Assembly: GCA_934182605.1 (NCBI GenBank)
Contig: CAKPRQ010000002.1
Coordinates: 1-64,000, forward strand
Direction of reading: 5' to 3'
Length of the DNA: 64,000 nucleotides
Origin: an uncultured Clostridia bacterium
Lineage (GTDB): Bacteria; Bacillota; Clostridia; TANB77; CAG-508
The position numbers and the translations under genes are program-made. Shown here piece by piece: positions 36,904 to 44,934 of the stretch; the stretch's first letter is position 1; every line of letters starts with the position of its first letter. Below the pieces are notes generated by a model that saw only the letters and a program-made list of their open reading frames with translations, had not been told where the DNA came from and did not search any database.

Positions 36904-37911
36904 TTATAATGCCAATTCTATAAGTTTATCAATTAATTTTTTATATGATATTCCATATTCTTCAAAAAGTTTAGGATACATACTTATATTAGTAAATCCT
37001 GGCAATGTATTTATCTCATTTATATATACTTTGTTACTATCTTTTTCTATAAAGAAATCTACTCTTGATAATCCTTTTCCATCTATTGCTTTAAATGCTT
37101 TTTTAGCTTGCTCCCTTATTTTTTCCACTAATTCATAATCTATTTTTGCTGGTATTTCTGTTATAGAATTTTTATTATTATATTTTGCTTCATAACTATA
37201 ATACTCATCTGCCGGTTTTATTTCTCCAACACCAGATACAAGTATCTCTTCATTTCCTAAGACTGCACATTCTACTTCTTTTCCAACAATACCTTCTTCT
37301 ATCACTATTTTATTATCATATGTACTAGCTATTTCTATATATTTTTTTAACTCTTCCTTATTTTTAGCTTTATTAATACCTATGCTTGAGCCTGAATTTG
37401 ATGGCTTTATATACATAGGAAAGTTTATATTTCTTACCAAATTTTCTACCACTTCTTCTAATGATAAATATTCTTCATTAAAATTTTTATTTATATAAAA
37501 ATACTTATCTTTATACTTTCTTATATATTCATATTTAGCTTGCAATAAACCTGCTTTTTCAAATATAATTTTAGTATATACTTTATCCATACCTATACTT
37601 GAAGCTAAGACTTTACAACCAACATATGGTAATCTTAATAATTCAAATAATCCTTGTATAGTACCATCTTCTCCATATAATCCGTGTAATACTGGAAATA
37701 CTACATCTAAAAATTTTAAATATTCCATTACATTTTCAATTCTTTTATTTTTTTTATAATCTATCCATTCTCCATTTTTTGTAATATAAATTTTAAATAA
37801 TTCATATTTTTCTATATCTATATTATTTATAATTGACATTGCTGATTTTACTGAAACTTCGTTCTCTGTAGACATTCCACCAAATATAATTCCTAATTTT
37901 ATTTTTCCCAT
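36904..37911 (-). CDS. ddl: D-alanine--D-alanine ligase
   Basis: Makes the D-Ala-D-Ala dipeptide for peptidoglycan. The 335-aa ATP-grasp protein has GGMSTENEVSVKSA at the start, HGLYGEDGTIQG near 75, KPSNSGSSIGINKA near 165, and RVDFFIEKDSNKVYINEINT near 290. Its AGGAGG ribosome-binding site lies in the 3' arm of a hairpin followed by seven T, directly before the ATG. Expression may therefore be controlled at this site. Confidence 0.95.
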   Translation of the reverse strand: MGKIKLGIIFGGMSTENEVSVKSAMSIINNIDIEKYELFKIYITKNGEWIDYKKNKRIENVMEYLKFLDVVFPVLHGLYGEDGTIQGLFELLRLPYVGCKVLASSIGMDKVYTKIIFEKAGLLQAKYEYIRKYKDKYFYINKNFNEEYLSLEEVVENLVRNINFPMYIKPSNSGSSIGINKAKNKEELKKYIEIASTYDNKIVIEEGIVGKEVECAVLGNEEILVSGVGEIKPADEYYSYEAKYNNKNSITEIPAKIDYELVEKIREQAKKAFKAIDGKGLSRVDFFIEKDSNKVYINEINTLPGFTNISMYPKLFEEYGISYKKLIDKLIELAL

Positions 37912-37919
37912 AAAAAAAT

Positions 37920-37950
37920 CCTCCTAATTAATAATATTAATTTTAGGAGG
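37920..37950 (-). promoter_or_regulatory. Hairpin masking the ddl ribosome-binding site
   Basis: On the minus strand CCTCCTAA (37943-37950) pairs with TTAGGAGG (37920-37927), extended by ATTAA/TTAAT, and TTTTTTT follows right before the ddl ATG. The 3' arm is the Shine-Dalgarno sequence. The structure could act as an attenuator and as a translation block at once. Confidence 0.5.
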
Positions 37951-37998
37951 TTTTATTACTAAAGTTTCTTATTATACATAATTTTAACTTATGTATTT

Positions 37999-38070
37999 TT
38001 ATTTAACACCAAATATTAATTTTATAAATCCTCGTAAAAATTTAGGAACCTTTTTTACAACGACTTGCAT
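37999..38070 (-). CDS. spoVM: Stage V sporulation protein M (SpoVM)
   Basis: A 23-aa peptide, MQVVVKKVPKFLRGFIKLIFGVK in short form around VPKFLRGFIK. It aligns with Bacillus SpoVM (26 aa; LPKFLGGIVRAML), including the proline that bends the helix. SpoVM is an amphipathic peptide that recognises the convex forespore membrane and anchors SpoIVA for coat and cortex assembly. AAAGGA lies about 12 bases upstream. It follows a 49-aa membrane protein by 23 bp and precedes ddl. It is too short for ordinary ORF calling. Confidence 0.78.
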   Translation of the reverse strand: MQVVVKKVPKFLRGFIKLIFGVK

Positions 38071-38093
38071 ACATTCCACATCCTTTCATATCT

Positions 38094-38244
38094 TCAGCAA
38101 GATAACCAAGTTAAGCCAACTGCTATTACAACAACACCTAATAAAAATAACCAACCGTGATAATGGGAGTAAAATTACTAATAATATTCCTAACCCAAAC
38201 CCAATTAAACAAACAGCTAATGTCTTCTTTAGCATATTAAACAT
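38094..38244 (-). CDS. Small hydrophobic protein, interrupted by a +1 shift at an in-frame CGG
   Basis: AAGGGGGAAAG precedes ATG 38242-38244. Frame 0 gives MFNMLKKTLAVCLIGFGLGI... up to LLPLS at codon 29. The next codon is CGG (C at 38157), after which frame 0 turns into a poorly hydrophobic tail with several Cys. Skipping the C gives GWLFLLGVVVIAVGLTWLSC and a stop, so the 49-aa product has two neat membrane segments. The layout matches short two-helix peptides found beside sporulation genes in Clostridia, although I cannot name the family. It is the first gene of a small unit with spoVM. Confidence 0.72.
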
Positions 38245-38357
38245 AATAACTTTCCCCCTTTATCATATAATATTAAAAATAGAAAAATTTGTGAATTTAA
38301 AAATTATTGAATTTTTTTTATAAAGTTTTTCATAATAATTACAAAGAGGTGAATATT

Positions 38358-38510
38358 TTGACAAATATAAACTGCTTGCAAAATTGTATTTATCAAAATG
38401 ATGGAAAATGTACTTTAGAGAAAATATCCTCCCTAAATTTAACTCCTCATAATAATTGTGCATATTTTTCATCTAATTCAAATAATTTTTACGATAAAAA
38501 AGAACTTTAG
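38358..38510 (+). CDS. Small cysteine-rich DUF1540-like protein
   Basis: A 50-aa product starting at TTG 38358 with AGAGGTG 7 bases upstream: LTNINCLQNCIYQNDGKC, then a spacer and NNCAYF. The spacing C-x3-C-x6-C...C resembles the DUF1540 metal-binding-like Cys motif common in Clostridia and expressed in sporulation. An in-frame ATG at 38307 would lengthen it, but that stretch has no ribosome-binding site and lies in the promoter area. It diverges from the spoVM unit. Function unknown. Confidence 0.7.
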   Translation: MTNINCLQNCIYQNDGKCTLEKISSLNLTPHNNCAYFSSNSNNFYDKKEL

Positions 38511-38531
38511 GAAGATTCACTAAAGTTCTTT
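38499..38531 (+). terminator. Terminator of the DUF1540-like gene
   Basis: AAAGAACTTTAG (38499-38510, including the stop codon) pairs with CTAAAGTTCTTT (38520-38531), followed by TT and T-rich DNA. The stem starts inside the coding sequence. Confidence 0.82.
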
Positions 38532-38605
38532 TTCGCTTAATCTTTTCTAATTTTTCTGTTGTTTTTCTAGTCTCCGATACTAACTAATTTAGTGTTCTTT
38601 AGAAC

Positions 38606-39509
38606 TCAGGGCTGCTTTATATAAAGTGCTACTCTAAAACCGCCCGTTAGGGTCACTGCTGTCCATGTAGTAGTCGCTACGGCGAGATGCTGGATTACCA
38701 GAACCAGAATCATAGCAATCCCCACCCCTATGGACACGGTAAATGCTATATTTTTCCATAGTCCACTCATATACATTTCCCGCCATATCGTAGATATTTT
38801 TTTGTCTAAATGTATCACTAGACCCAGAAGTTGCAGGCGTTGCATCCGTAGGGTCACCTTCTACAGTACCATTATAATTTCCCATTCCTGTTGAATTTGT
38901 TGCATATTCTTTATTTCCTCCATATTCCCCTATAAATTTTAATGCTGTATCCCATTGTGCTCCATATATTAACGTTGATACTGCTCCATAATTTGTATCA
39001 TATTCTGGATACATACTTCTTGCTACTTTTACTGCTCCATTTCCTGGATTTGCATCATCATTTGTATTACTTTCACTCCATGCTATATCATTCCACACGC
39101 TTGCTCCTTGTTTTGATACAGATTTAACACTTCCATCTGTTTTTAATTTTACTCCTATTGGCTTTCCAGCCTCATATCTTGCTATATAAAATCCTCCATT
39201 ATTTGTTACACTTTCCGTTATATTAGTTAGTTCTTGAGTGTGTGGATCTGAATAATCATCAAAAGTTCCACTCCAATAAGAACCAAAATCATATCTCTTA
39301 AATTCTACATTAATTCCATCTATTGGCACCCACACAAATTCATTTCCTGTACTTTCAGTTTCAGTAACTTCATCTGTTATTACTAGTCCTTTTTTATATC
39401 CATCTGCACTCCCCCATATTGCTCCGGTTTCATTTACTGGTGCAAATCCTTTTGGAATTATTGGATTGTCAAATGTTCCTTCTGTTTGTGTATATGATAT
39501 AATAAAATT
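38606..39509 (-). pseudogene. SUMF1/C-type-lectin-fold protein, 5' end lost to an IS, +1 shift at CGG near its end
   Basis: An open frame enters from the ISL3 edge at 39509 and encodes about 300 aa of a formylglycine-generating-enzyme (SUMF1/FGE) fold. Motifs are IPKGFAPVNETG, FVWVPIDGI, FYIARYEAGKPIG, IYDMAGNVYEWTMEKY and RGGDCYDSGS. Related clostridial genes usually start with a prepilin-type signal; that part is missing here. Near the end, AAC GGG is followed by in-frame CGG (C at 38642) and then TAG. Skipping the C gives GGFRVALYIKQP and a stop at 38606, the expected lectin-fold C-terminus. The last 120 bp are GC-rich. Expression is doubtful because the start is gone. Confidence 0.8.
38636..38755 (-). 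other. Possible diversity-generating-retroelement variable region
   Basis: The 3' end of the lectin-fold gene changes abruptly to about 50% GC. It encodes RGGDCYDSGSGNPASRRSDYY... with many codons of the AAC-derived type (GAC, TAC, AGC, AGT). DGR variable regions lie at exactly this place in C-type-lectin targets, ending just before the GFRVAL strand. No reverse transcriptase and no template repeat was seen in this window, so the assignment is inference. Confidence 0.4.
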
Positions 39510-41354
39510 GGTTCTTCCGCAATTTGTTTGACTAAGATTGTAGAAGAACCTTTTGCTTTAATAATTCAAAACTACATCTACCATACATTATTCTTTTTAT
39601 TACTTTTATTTTATTTACAGAACCTTCAGCTAATCCATTATTATATTCATATTTTATACCATTTTTTACTGCATCTATATCTCTTTCTATACCGTTAATA
39701 AAACTATTAATTTCTTGTATACCATATTCTTTTGTATTTTTTATCCATGAATCTAATTCTTCTGGATTTTTACTAAACATTATATTTTTGAAACTTTTTA
39801 TAATTGAATAAATAATATTAGCTTCCGGAAATATTATCATTATTCTATCAAAAATTTCCTTTGTAATATTTTTCACTTTTTCTATATCTCTATATAAAAG
39901 TGAAATCATTGTTGTTCTTTCAACAATTTGTTCAATTTCTCCTGTTGTTATAACTTCTTTTTTTATCTTTGCTAAATAATGCCTTATTAATGAATCTGAG
40001 CCTACATATCCTCTTTTCTTGATAGTATCTCTAATAATCTTCCATGAATATCCTTTATTATTCATTTCTATAATTTCTTTTTTATATTTATCTAATTTAC
40101 TTCCATATTCTTTACTTTTTCTTGCGTGAGTTGGAATCTCTGTAATGCTCAAATATTTTTTTACTGTTCTTTCATCTATATTAAATTTTTTTGCTACAAC
40201 TGAATATTTATGAATTTTCTTATATTCATTCTGAACATCTTGTATTAATTGCCATTTATTTTTTTGAGTGATTGTTGCTTTTAATTCTTGCGTTGAATTC
40301 TTATTATATTTCTCTTTATCTTTCAATGGGATTTTACTGTACTCAACTACTGTTTTTTCTGATATTCCTAAATATTGTGCTATATCTATAACTCTATATT
40401 TTTCCTTTCTTAATTCTTGTACTTTCAATATTAAATCCCATTTGGTTTTATATTCATATTTCTTTTTTGGAACTGAACTTTCTTGTGTCTGATTTTCATT
40501 TTCAATTTTTATTTGTTTCTTAAATAATCTCTTTAATACATCTCTAGCATAGTCTATAAGATTTTTTAATACATGAAATCTATCTGATATTTGTTTTGCT
40601 TTAGGATGTGCCTTGTCGCTTGCAGACTTATACATGATTCCACCATCTCTTGAAATAACTTCAAGATTAGGATATGTTTTTAGCCATTCTGCAACATCAT
40701 CTTCTTGCCTAGATTCAAGTAAATCAATTATTTTATGAGTTTCAATATCAATCATTACCGTTCCATAATTATGTCGTTTTTTTAGTGCAAAATCATCTAT
40801 ACATACTTCTGTTATTTTTTCTTTATCTATTGAATTTATCGCTTTTTTTTAATAATCTTAATATCGTATCGTCTGAAATATTTACCAATCCATTATTAAT
40901 AAGTGCTTTTGAGGCTCTCGCACTCATTCCTTTTGAATTATCTACTATTTTTTCTTTTAATCTAGTAGTCATTCTTGAGTGACTTTCAATAAAATCAAAC
41001 TGTTCTGCAAAAGTATTAGTAGGACAATTTTTGTTCTTACAAAAAAACACTTTGGCAGTTATATTTAAAATTACCTTATATTCTTGAATTGGTAAGTCTT
41101 TGATAATCCTAGAATATCTTGAATGAACATTAGTAGATTTTTTTCCACAACAAGGGCATATTGCTGATTTATTAGTTCTTTCTATGTCTATAATTAGTGT
41201 ATCATTTATATATTCATAATTTAAAACTTTAATTTTTTTATCTAATTTTTTTATAATTTCTTCCATGATTAAAATATCCTCTCAATTTATTGATATTATA
41301 TTACAAAGTTGATAAAAAAGCAAGATATTTAATCAAATAAGTTACGGAAGAACC
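39510..41354 (-). mobile_element. ISL3-family insertion sequence
   Basis: Inverted ends GGTTCTTCCGCAATTTGTTT (left) and GGTTCTTCCGTAACTTATTT (right, on the minus strand) bound 1845 bp holding one ISL3-type transposase in two frames. The flanks share only AATT next to each end, not the usual 8-bp duplication. One end cuts the lectin-fold gene; the other abuts an IS110-type transposase. The element therefore sits at a rearranged junction. Confidence 0.88.
39532..41266 (-). CDS. ISL3-family transposase, frame broken at an A8 tract
   Basis: The N-terminal 147 aa (MEEIIKKLDKKIKVL...) carry the ISL3 zinc-finger CPCCGKKSTNVHSR and CKNKNCPTNTF. The C-terminal part (KITEVCIDDFALKKRHNYGTVMIDIETHKI..., DDE domain) is in another frame. 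The break is at a run of eight A (plus-strand T at 40843-40850). Removing one A, or a +1 shift, joins LLKK to KAINSIDKEK. Transcriptional slippage on A8 could express it, or it may be a decaying copy. This break does not involve CGG. Confidence 0.85.
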
Positions 41355-42040
41355 AATTTTCACTTGACAAATACATCTGATTTCAAGAGGTGGCATAAAA
41401 CTAGGATTTACAAGGCCATGTTTAAAAATATCAGCAATCCAAATAGAGTCTTTTTTGTCAGTCTTTTTACCAGGAATAGCTCTAACATACTTTGGGTGAG
41501 TGATAACAATGTGGCAAGTATCTTCTAGAATATTAAAAATAAGAATCCAATATTTGCCAGTAGATTCCATACACACATCTTTACAATCATTATCAGCAAG
41601 CCATTGTTTAAGATGTTTAATATCTTTAGTTAAAGTAGAAAATTGCTTGGTTTGATAAGTGGTTACTTTGTGTTCATCAGTTTTAGCGATAGTAGCAACT
41701 AACATTTTTTTGTGAACATCGATACCACAACAATTAGAATAATAAATATTTAACATATGGTTACCTCCTGTGTTAAATAAAAATAGATGTATAGACATTT
41801 ACTATGTGTACCAAGCTAGATTAACGGAATTTGTTAAAAACAAATATAAGTTTACGTACTCCACCTATTTATTTTTCAAGGATATGTTACACTCGTTTGT
41901 GCTTAAAAGGTACACGTCACATATAAATATGCGGGATAAAATTACGTGGTAATTTTTCGCCACTCCCTCCGCCGTGCTCTTCAGTCTATCTATACATCTA
42001 AAGATATTATACCAAATTATTGTAATAAAATCAAAGGAGG
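41355..42040 (-). mobile_element. IS110-family element remnant with its 5' non-coding end
   Basis: An IS110-type transposase start plus about 280 bp of non-coding DNA upstream (41757-42040). The 3' half is lost next to ISL3. In IS110 elements the non-coding end specifies the bridge RNA that pairs with target and donor. The upstream part here has several GC-richer patches (for example CCTCCGCCGTGCTC) that would fit such an RNA, but no fold was confirmed. The outer boundary is approximate. Confidence 0.6.
41356..41756 (-). pseudogene. IS110-family transposase, N-terminal fragment
   Basis: Starts at ATG 41754-41756 behind ACAGGAGGTAACC. About 130 aa remain, containing the RuvC-like DEDD domain: GIDVHKKMLVA with the first Asp, CMESTGKYW with Glu, and GKKTDKKDS with the last Asps. 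The frame leaves IS110 sequence after PPLEIR and runs into the ISL3 end, where the last ~18 residues before the stop at 41301 are ISL3 terminal DNA. The C-terminal Tnp_20 Ser domain is missing, so it is inactive. Confidence 0.85.
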
Positions 42041-42206
42041 GATTTTTAATTAAATTTTGTGCCTTCCGAAGACGTAGCGTTAGCGGAAGCAAAGAAAGTA
42101 ATGTCAGTAAATATGGAACTGAAATTTATAAATTATAGTTTAAATTTAATTTTTTAATAAATAATAAATTTATCTATATCGACTATTAATATTTTCTAAT
42201 AAAAAG

Positions 42207-42230
42207 GCAGATAATACTCTAATTATCTGC
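42207..42230 (-). terminator. Terminator after the metallophosphoesterase gene
   Basis: GCAGATAAT (42207-42215) and ATTATCTGC (42222-42230) form a 9-bp stem, followed on the minus strand by CCTTTTTATT. It lies about 140 bp after the stop of the upstream gene. The stretch 42041-42371 otherwise holds one GC-rich imperfect hairpin at about 42061-42092 and AT-rich DNA. Confidence 0.65.
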
Positions 42231-42371
42231 TTAAATTTTTACTATATTTAAATACTTATAATTATTCCTTTATATAAAAAACTCTATATTAATTTTGGGT
42301 TATATAAAATATTTTTTTCAAATAACTAGTCATTTTATAATTACTTACACTAATAAAAAAACTTATATTTT

Positions 42372-43079
42372 TTATTTTTTAAAAAATGTTTTAATTAGGA
42401 ACTCTTTATCAGGAACATTTTTTTTCTCATAATCTTTAATAAGGTTTGAATTATCATATTTTAAAGAATTAAAATAGCAGTTATTTATAACGCCTTTTTC
42501 TTCAATTTCTAATATAACAAAATCCACACTATTATTAAATGAACATCCTAAACTACCTGGATTCAAGTATAACTTATAATTATTTTCTATATAAAGTTTC
42601 TTGTGTGTATGTCCGAATAAAACAACATCAACGTGATAATCTTTATAATCATTTTCAAAATCTTCAAGCCTTTTAGTATAAATTAAAGGAGTATCCTCTA
42701 TATCATTTTTTCTTGAATGTATCATTAAAAATCTCAATCCATTTATAGTGATTACCCTTACTTGTGGAATTTCTTTTATTTTATTTAAATTTTCTTTGAC
42801 TTGTTCTTTTGTCCATATTCTATGTTGATTCTCACTACTTAAAATCTCATAATTAATATCTAATAAACTTGTTTCATTATTTCCAAGAATGTTTACAAAT
42901 TTCTCATTATTTAATATAATATCCGATACTTCTTTTGGATTTGGTCCTATTTGAAGGAAATCTCCTAAATTCAATATCATATCTACTTTATTTTTATCTA
43001 TAAATTTTAAAAATTCATCTAATGCATATTTATTTGCATGAATATCTGCAATAATAGCTATTTTTTTTATATTTTTCAT
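42372..43079 (-). CDS. Calcineurin-like metallophosphoesterase (YfcE-like)
   Basis: A 235-aa dinuclear metal phosphoesterase. Ligand motifs appear in order: IADIHANKYAL, NLGDFLQIGP, LGNNE, MIHSRKND, FGHTHKKLYI and LNPGSLG. That is the single-domain cytosolic phosphodiesterase group related to YfcE/MJ0936. No partner gene indicates its substrate. It lies alone between two IS regions. Confidence 0.88.
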   Translation of the reverse strand: MKNIKKIAIIADIHANKYALDEFLKFIDKNKVDMILNLGDFLQIGPNPKEVSDIILNNEKFVNILGNNETSLLDINYEILSSENQHRIWTKEQVKENLNKIKEIPQVRVITINGLRFLMIHSRKNDIEDTPLIYTKRLEDFENDYKDYHVDVVLFGHTHKKLYIENNYKLYLNPGSLGCSFNNSVDFVILEIEEKGVINNCYFNSLKYDNSNLIKDYEKKNVPDKEFLIKTFFKK

Positions 43080-43103
43080 ATATAATGCACATCTCCTTAT
43101 ATT

Positions 43104-43157
43104 TTATTTTAATAATAAATTTTTTTCTTGTTCTGATAAATCCATTTTATAGTTCAT
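43104..43157 (-). CDS. 17-aa peptide ahead of the phosphoesterase gene
   Basis: ATG 43155-43157 is preceded by AGGAGC and encodes MNYKMDLSEQEKNLLLK. It ends 24 bp before the phosphoesterase start. It could be a leader peptide or the remnant of a larger gene. Nothing but the ribosome-binding site and position supports it. Confidence 0.3.
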   Translation of the reverse strand: MNYKMDLSEQEKNLLLK

Positions 43158-43262
43158 TTCTTTGCTCCTATTTTACTAATTTTTTTATAATATATCATAA
43201 AAGTTAATAATATTCAAGCAATATTTCTATTTCTTATTACTCTATTTGTAGGTTTGTCAAAC

Positions 43263-44319
43263 ATATGTCACACTTTCTTGAAATCAATACTGTTTGAAGT
43301 ACCTTTTTATATGAATGCTATTTTACTTTACACATATATTCTTCCAACTTTTCCTTTGGACTTAACCATCCCAACGGTCTCATCGGAAAATTATTATATT
43401 CTTTTATCCAATATTTTGCTCTGTTCCTTAAATCTTCTAAACTACAAAATACTTTATTGTAATAAAATCTTTCTTGATCTTTTCTATGACTTCTTTCCAC
43501 TTTTCCATTTTGTTTTGGCGTATGTGGTTTTATACATTTATGTTCTATTCCTAATTCTTCTAATTTATTTTCAAACATCGTCTTTTTGTCTTTTACAAAT
43601 GCTTGCCAACTCAATCTATTTGTAAATTCAAATCCATTGTCTGTTTGTACTTTTTCTATTTTAAATGGAAATACTTTTATTACCTTTTCTAAAAACTCTG
43701 TTGATGCATATGTGCCATGTGCATTTGTGAACCATAAATATCTATATCTACTATATTCATCTATTGCTGTATATTGATAATACCTTTCTCCATTTTCCTG
43801 TAATTCCTTACTTAAACACTTCTTTGGCACATATTTTACATCTATTTGTATTTTTTTCCTTCTTTTTGCTTGGTGCTTTATTGTATATTCCTAATTTTAT
43901 CATCATTCTATACAAACTTGTTACACTTCTTGTGTATCCTGTTTTTCTTAATTTTATCCATAATACCACTAATCCTGTTTCTTTATTATTTGCTTTGTAA
44001 TTTCTTATCATTTTTATTTCTTCTTCTGTATGTTCATTTGGATGTGAATGTGGCTTTCTTGATTTATCTTTCAGACTTTCTATTGTTCCATCATATCTTT
44101 CTATCCATCTATATATTGTTCTTCTATTTTCTTCAAACTTTATTGCTGCTTTTGTTACTCCATATTTAAAGGCAAATTTAATTACACTCTGTTTATATTT
44201 TAATTTTTGTGTTATACTATTTCCCATAAGAAGTACCTCCTGATATTTAGATTTTGTGGTTAAAATCATTTTATCATATTTTTGGTACTTCTTTTTATTT
44301 TTTTCTTAGTGTGACATAT
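43263..44319 (-). mobile_element. IS481-family insertion sequence
   Basis: Inverted ends ATATGTCACACT (43263-43274) and AGTGTGACATAT (44308-44319) flank a single transposase gene split into two frames. Length is about 1.06 kb. Ends of the TGT...ACA type and the DDE transposase indicate IS481. No target duplication was seen. Confidence 0.82.
43318..44227 (-). CDS. IS481-family transposase, frame broken at an A7 tract
   Basis: Starts at ATG 44225-44227 behind AGGAGG. The N-terminal helix-turn-helix half (SVIKFAFKYGVTKAAIKF) runs to APSKKKEK, where seven A occur (plus-strand T at 43851-43857). The rest, IQIDVKYVPKKC and the DDE core (TAIDEYSRYRYLWF, QTDNGFEF, KQNGKVERSHRKD), is in the +1 frame. 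Loss of one A restores a protein of about 300 aa. Either slippage on the A tract or simple decay; no CGG is involved. Confidence 0.85.
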
Positions 44320-44487
44320 CTATTTTAAACCTATATTTTTATAATTTTTTATTGTTATAATTTACCTGCTTTAATCACCACACCAATTATTGTTTTAGTA
44401 AATATCTTTTCCAATATCTACCTTTGATTTCATGCTTTTTTTATGTTATCATAATAATATAAATACTTCTGAAAGGAATATAATTTT

Positions 44488-44739
44488 ATGGATAATAATA
44501 AACTTTTTAAACCTATAAAAAACATTAATAAAAAAATTTTACATATAATTAATAAAGGATTTATACTTTCTAGTTTTCTTATACTTGTAGGAATTATACT
44601 TTTATTATTACATAAACAATTTTTCATATCCTTTGAATTAATAGAAGCATCTATGATTATATTTAAAACTAGTCTTTTTTTTGCTATGCAATTTTTAATT
44701 TGTGGTATTGCTTTTGATAAAATATTAGATATGCAATAA
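44488..44739 (+). CDS. Small two-helix membrane protein of unknown function
   Basis: An 83-aa product behind GAAAGGA. The N-terminus is basic (KLFKPIKNINKKIL), followed by two hydrophobic segments at about 27-45 and 55-75. I do not recognise the family. It is monocistronic; a GTTAC-ended palindromic element begins 4 bp after its stop and could end its transcript. Confidence 0.65.
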   Translation: MDNNKLFKPIKNINKKILHIINKGFILSSFLILVGIILLLLHKQFFISFELIEASMIIFKTSLFFAMQFLICGIAFDKILDMQ

Positions 44740-44742
44740 ATT

Positions 44743-44897
44743 GTTACGGTTTACAGTTTATCTAAATTGGGTTTTAAAATATAAAATTTTGTAGAGTAAA
44801 ATTATTCAGAATAAAATTAAGTTAGAATTTCTTATTTGATAATTTACTCAAAAAATTTTATATTTTAAAACTTATTACTCGCACTGTAAATAGTAAC
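44743..44897. repeat. MITE-like hairpin element, divergent copy D
   Basis: A 155-bp palindromic element with ends GTTACGGTTTACAGT and ACTGTAAATAGTAAC. Inner arms of about 30 bp are GTTTTAAAATATAAAATTTT... and ...AAAATTTTATATTTTAAAAC, differing by one indel. Size and the GTTAC/GTAAC tips resemble copies A-C, but the arms and centre differ. It is non-coding and lies between the 83-aa gene and clpE. Confidence 0.75.
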
Positions 44898-44934
44898 TAA
44901 TTACAGAGATTTTTTACTTTTTTCCTATCTTTAC

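Noticed and set aside
3124..38642. Plain sequencing or assembly error as the cause of all four CGG breaks
   Set aside because: It cannot be excluded without reads. It is disfavoured because the inserts are not homopolymer errors (three of four), all create CGG exactly in frame, and CGG is otherwise absent from host frames.
41301..41355. Extension of the IS110 transposase frame to a stop at 41301
   Set aside because: These last residues are encoded by the ISL3 terminal DNA and are a chance read-through, not part of the IS110 protein.
38606..42040. A complete diversity-generating retroelement in the accessory patch
   Set aside because: No reverse transcriptase, Avd-like gene or template repeat is present; only a possible variable region is.
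41865..42092. A 75-codon minus-strand frame in the IS110 upstream region
   Set aside because: No ribosome-binding site, no recognisable product, and it covers the non-coding end of the IS110 element.
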